DNA from: Ferroplasma acidarmanus Fer1
Lineage (GTDB): Archaea; Thermoplasmatota; Thermoplasmata; Thermoplasmatales; Thermoplasmataceae
Assembly (NCBI RefSeq): GCF_000152265.2
Contig: NC_021592.1
Coordinates: forward strand, 992,001 to 1,056,000
Reading direction: 5' to 3'
Length of the DNA stretch: 64,000 nt
Below are positions 63,945 through 64,000 of this stretch, piece after piece. Made by a program: the position numbers and the translations under genes. The notes beneath the pieces are model-generated. The model did no database searches, had not been told where the DNA came from, and worked only from the letters and a program-made list of their open reading frames with translations. Position 1 is the first letter of the stretch, and each line of letters starts with the position of its first letter.

Positions 63945-63952
63945 TATTTAAA
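63945..63952 (-). promoter_or_regulatory. TATA box of the trp operon
   Basis: TTTAAATA on the minus strand, about 22 bases before the trpB2 ATG at 63923. Confidence 0.55.
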
Positions 63953-63969
63953 CATTATTGATTATTATT

Positions 63970-63998
63970 ATTGTATAAATATAAATTATATATACAAT
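63970..63998. promoter_or_regulatory. Palindrome upstream of the trp promoter
   Basis: ATTGTATA (63970-63977) and TATACAAT (63991-63998), exact arms 13 bases apart, 18 bases beyond the TATA box. Possible operator; AT-rich chance palindrome not excluded. Confidence 0.3.
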
Positions 63999-64000
63999 GC

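Noticed and set aside
1-64000. CRISPR arrays, rRNA genes, prophage or toxin-antitoxin modules
   Set aside because: No regularly spaced repeats, rRNA motifs, phage structural genes or paired small toxin/antitoxin frames were recognised on reading.

Overview
The window is chromosomal DNA of a low-GC archaeon. Evidence is the exosome super-operon (SBDS, Rrp4, Rrp41, Rrp42, L37Ae, RpoP, Pus10, L21e, RpoF, DUF655, KsgA), S19e, PDCD5, L39e, L31e, aIF6, RtcB, archaeal HMG-CoA synthase, leaderless promoters with TATA boxes about 25 bases upstream, and GGTGAT-type ribosome binding sites inside operons. AGG and ATA codon preference, cytochrome bd-like oxidase genes, a ferritin-like/VIT1 protein and IS elements suggest Thermoplasmatales, most like Ferroplasma or a close relative. 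The genus is an inference.

Layout: 1-3265, a hydantoinase/oxoprolinase A-B pair cut by the left edge. 3379-5671, a membrane protein, a winged-helix regulator and an intact IS5-like element. 5854-9447, exonuclease III, a cytosolic sulfite-oxidase-fold protein, small membrane proteins and an MFS carrier. 9477-15862, the exosome/translation super-operon. 15840-19589, a slipin and an HMG-CoA synthase/thiolase/DUF35 operon (mevalonate entry). 19766-23313, an MqnD-like protein and cydAB. 23352-30253, tRNA-Pro, a box C/D guide RNA candidate, a CDGSH protein, NAD(P)HX repair, regulators and thymidine kinase. 30313-36306, thioesterase, Hjc-like nuclease, aminotransferase, ferritin-like/VIT1 and an ABC exporter. 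36328-40217, ribosomal proteins, aIF6, PyrE/PyrF and a signal-peptide-peptidase-like protease. 40258-44736, late cobamide synthesis. 44926-48746, a coiled-coil protein, a TnpB element, DUF131 and a sugar nucleotidyltransferase. 49132-54466, a divergent oligopeptide ABC system. 54522-57186, GNAT, regulator and RtcB. 57215-63923, a compact trpB2-A-D-F-E-G-C-DAHP synthase operon on the minus strand.

The most unusual points are: a box C/D sRNA candidate (24209-24276) with a perfect terminal stem and a promoter at the right distance, whose D guide pairs with the 16S decoding centre so that the N+5 rule falls on C1402; a thiolase in the HMG-CoA synthase operon that lacks both the nucleophilic Cys and the GHP His; three more proteins that look like dead enzymes (an OppD-like ATPase without Walker A or signature, an acyl-CoA-synthetase-like protein without the ATP loop, a carbamate-kinase-like protein without its catalytic motifs); an IS5-like transposase whose ribosome binding site lies in a stem that only read-through transcripts could form; and a TnpB gene with a 3' hairpin placed like a reRNA.
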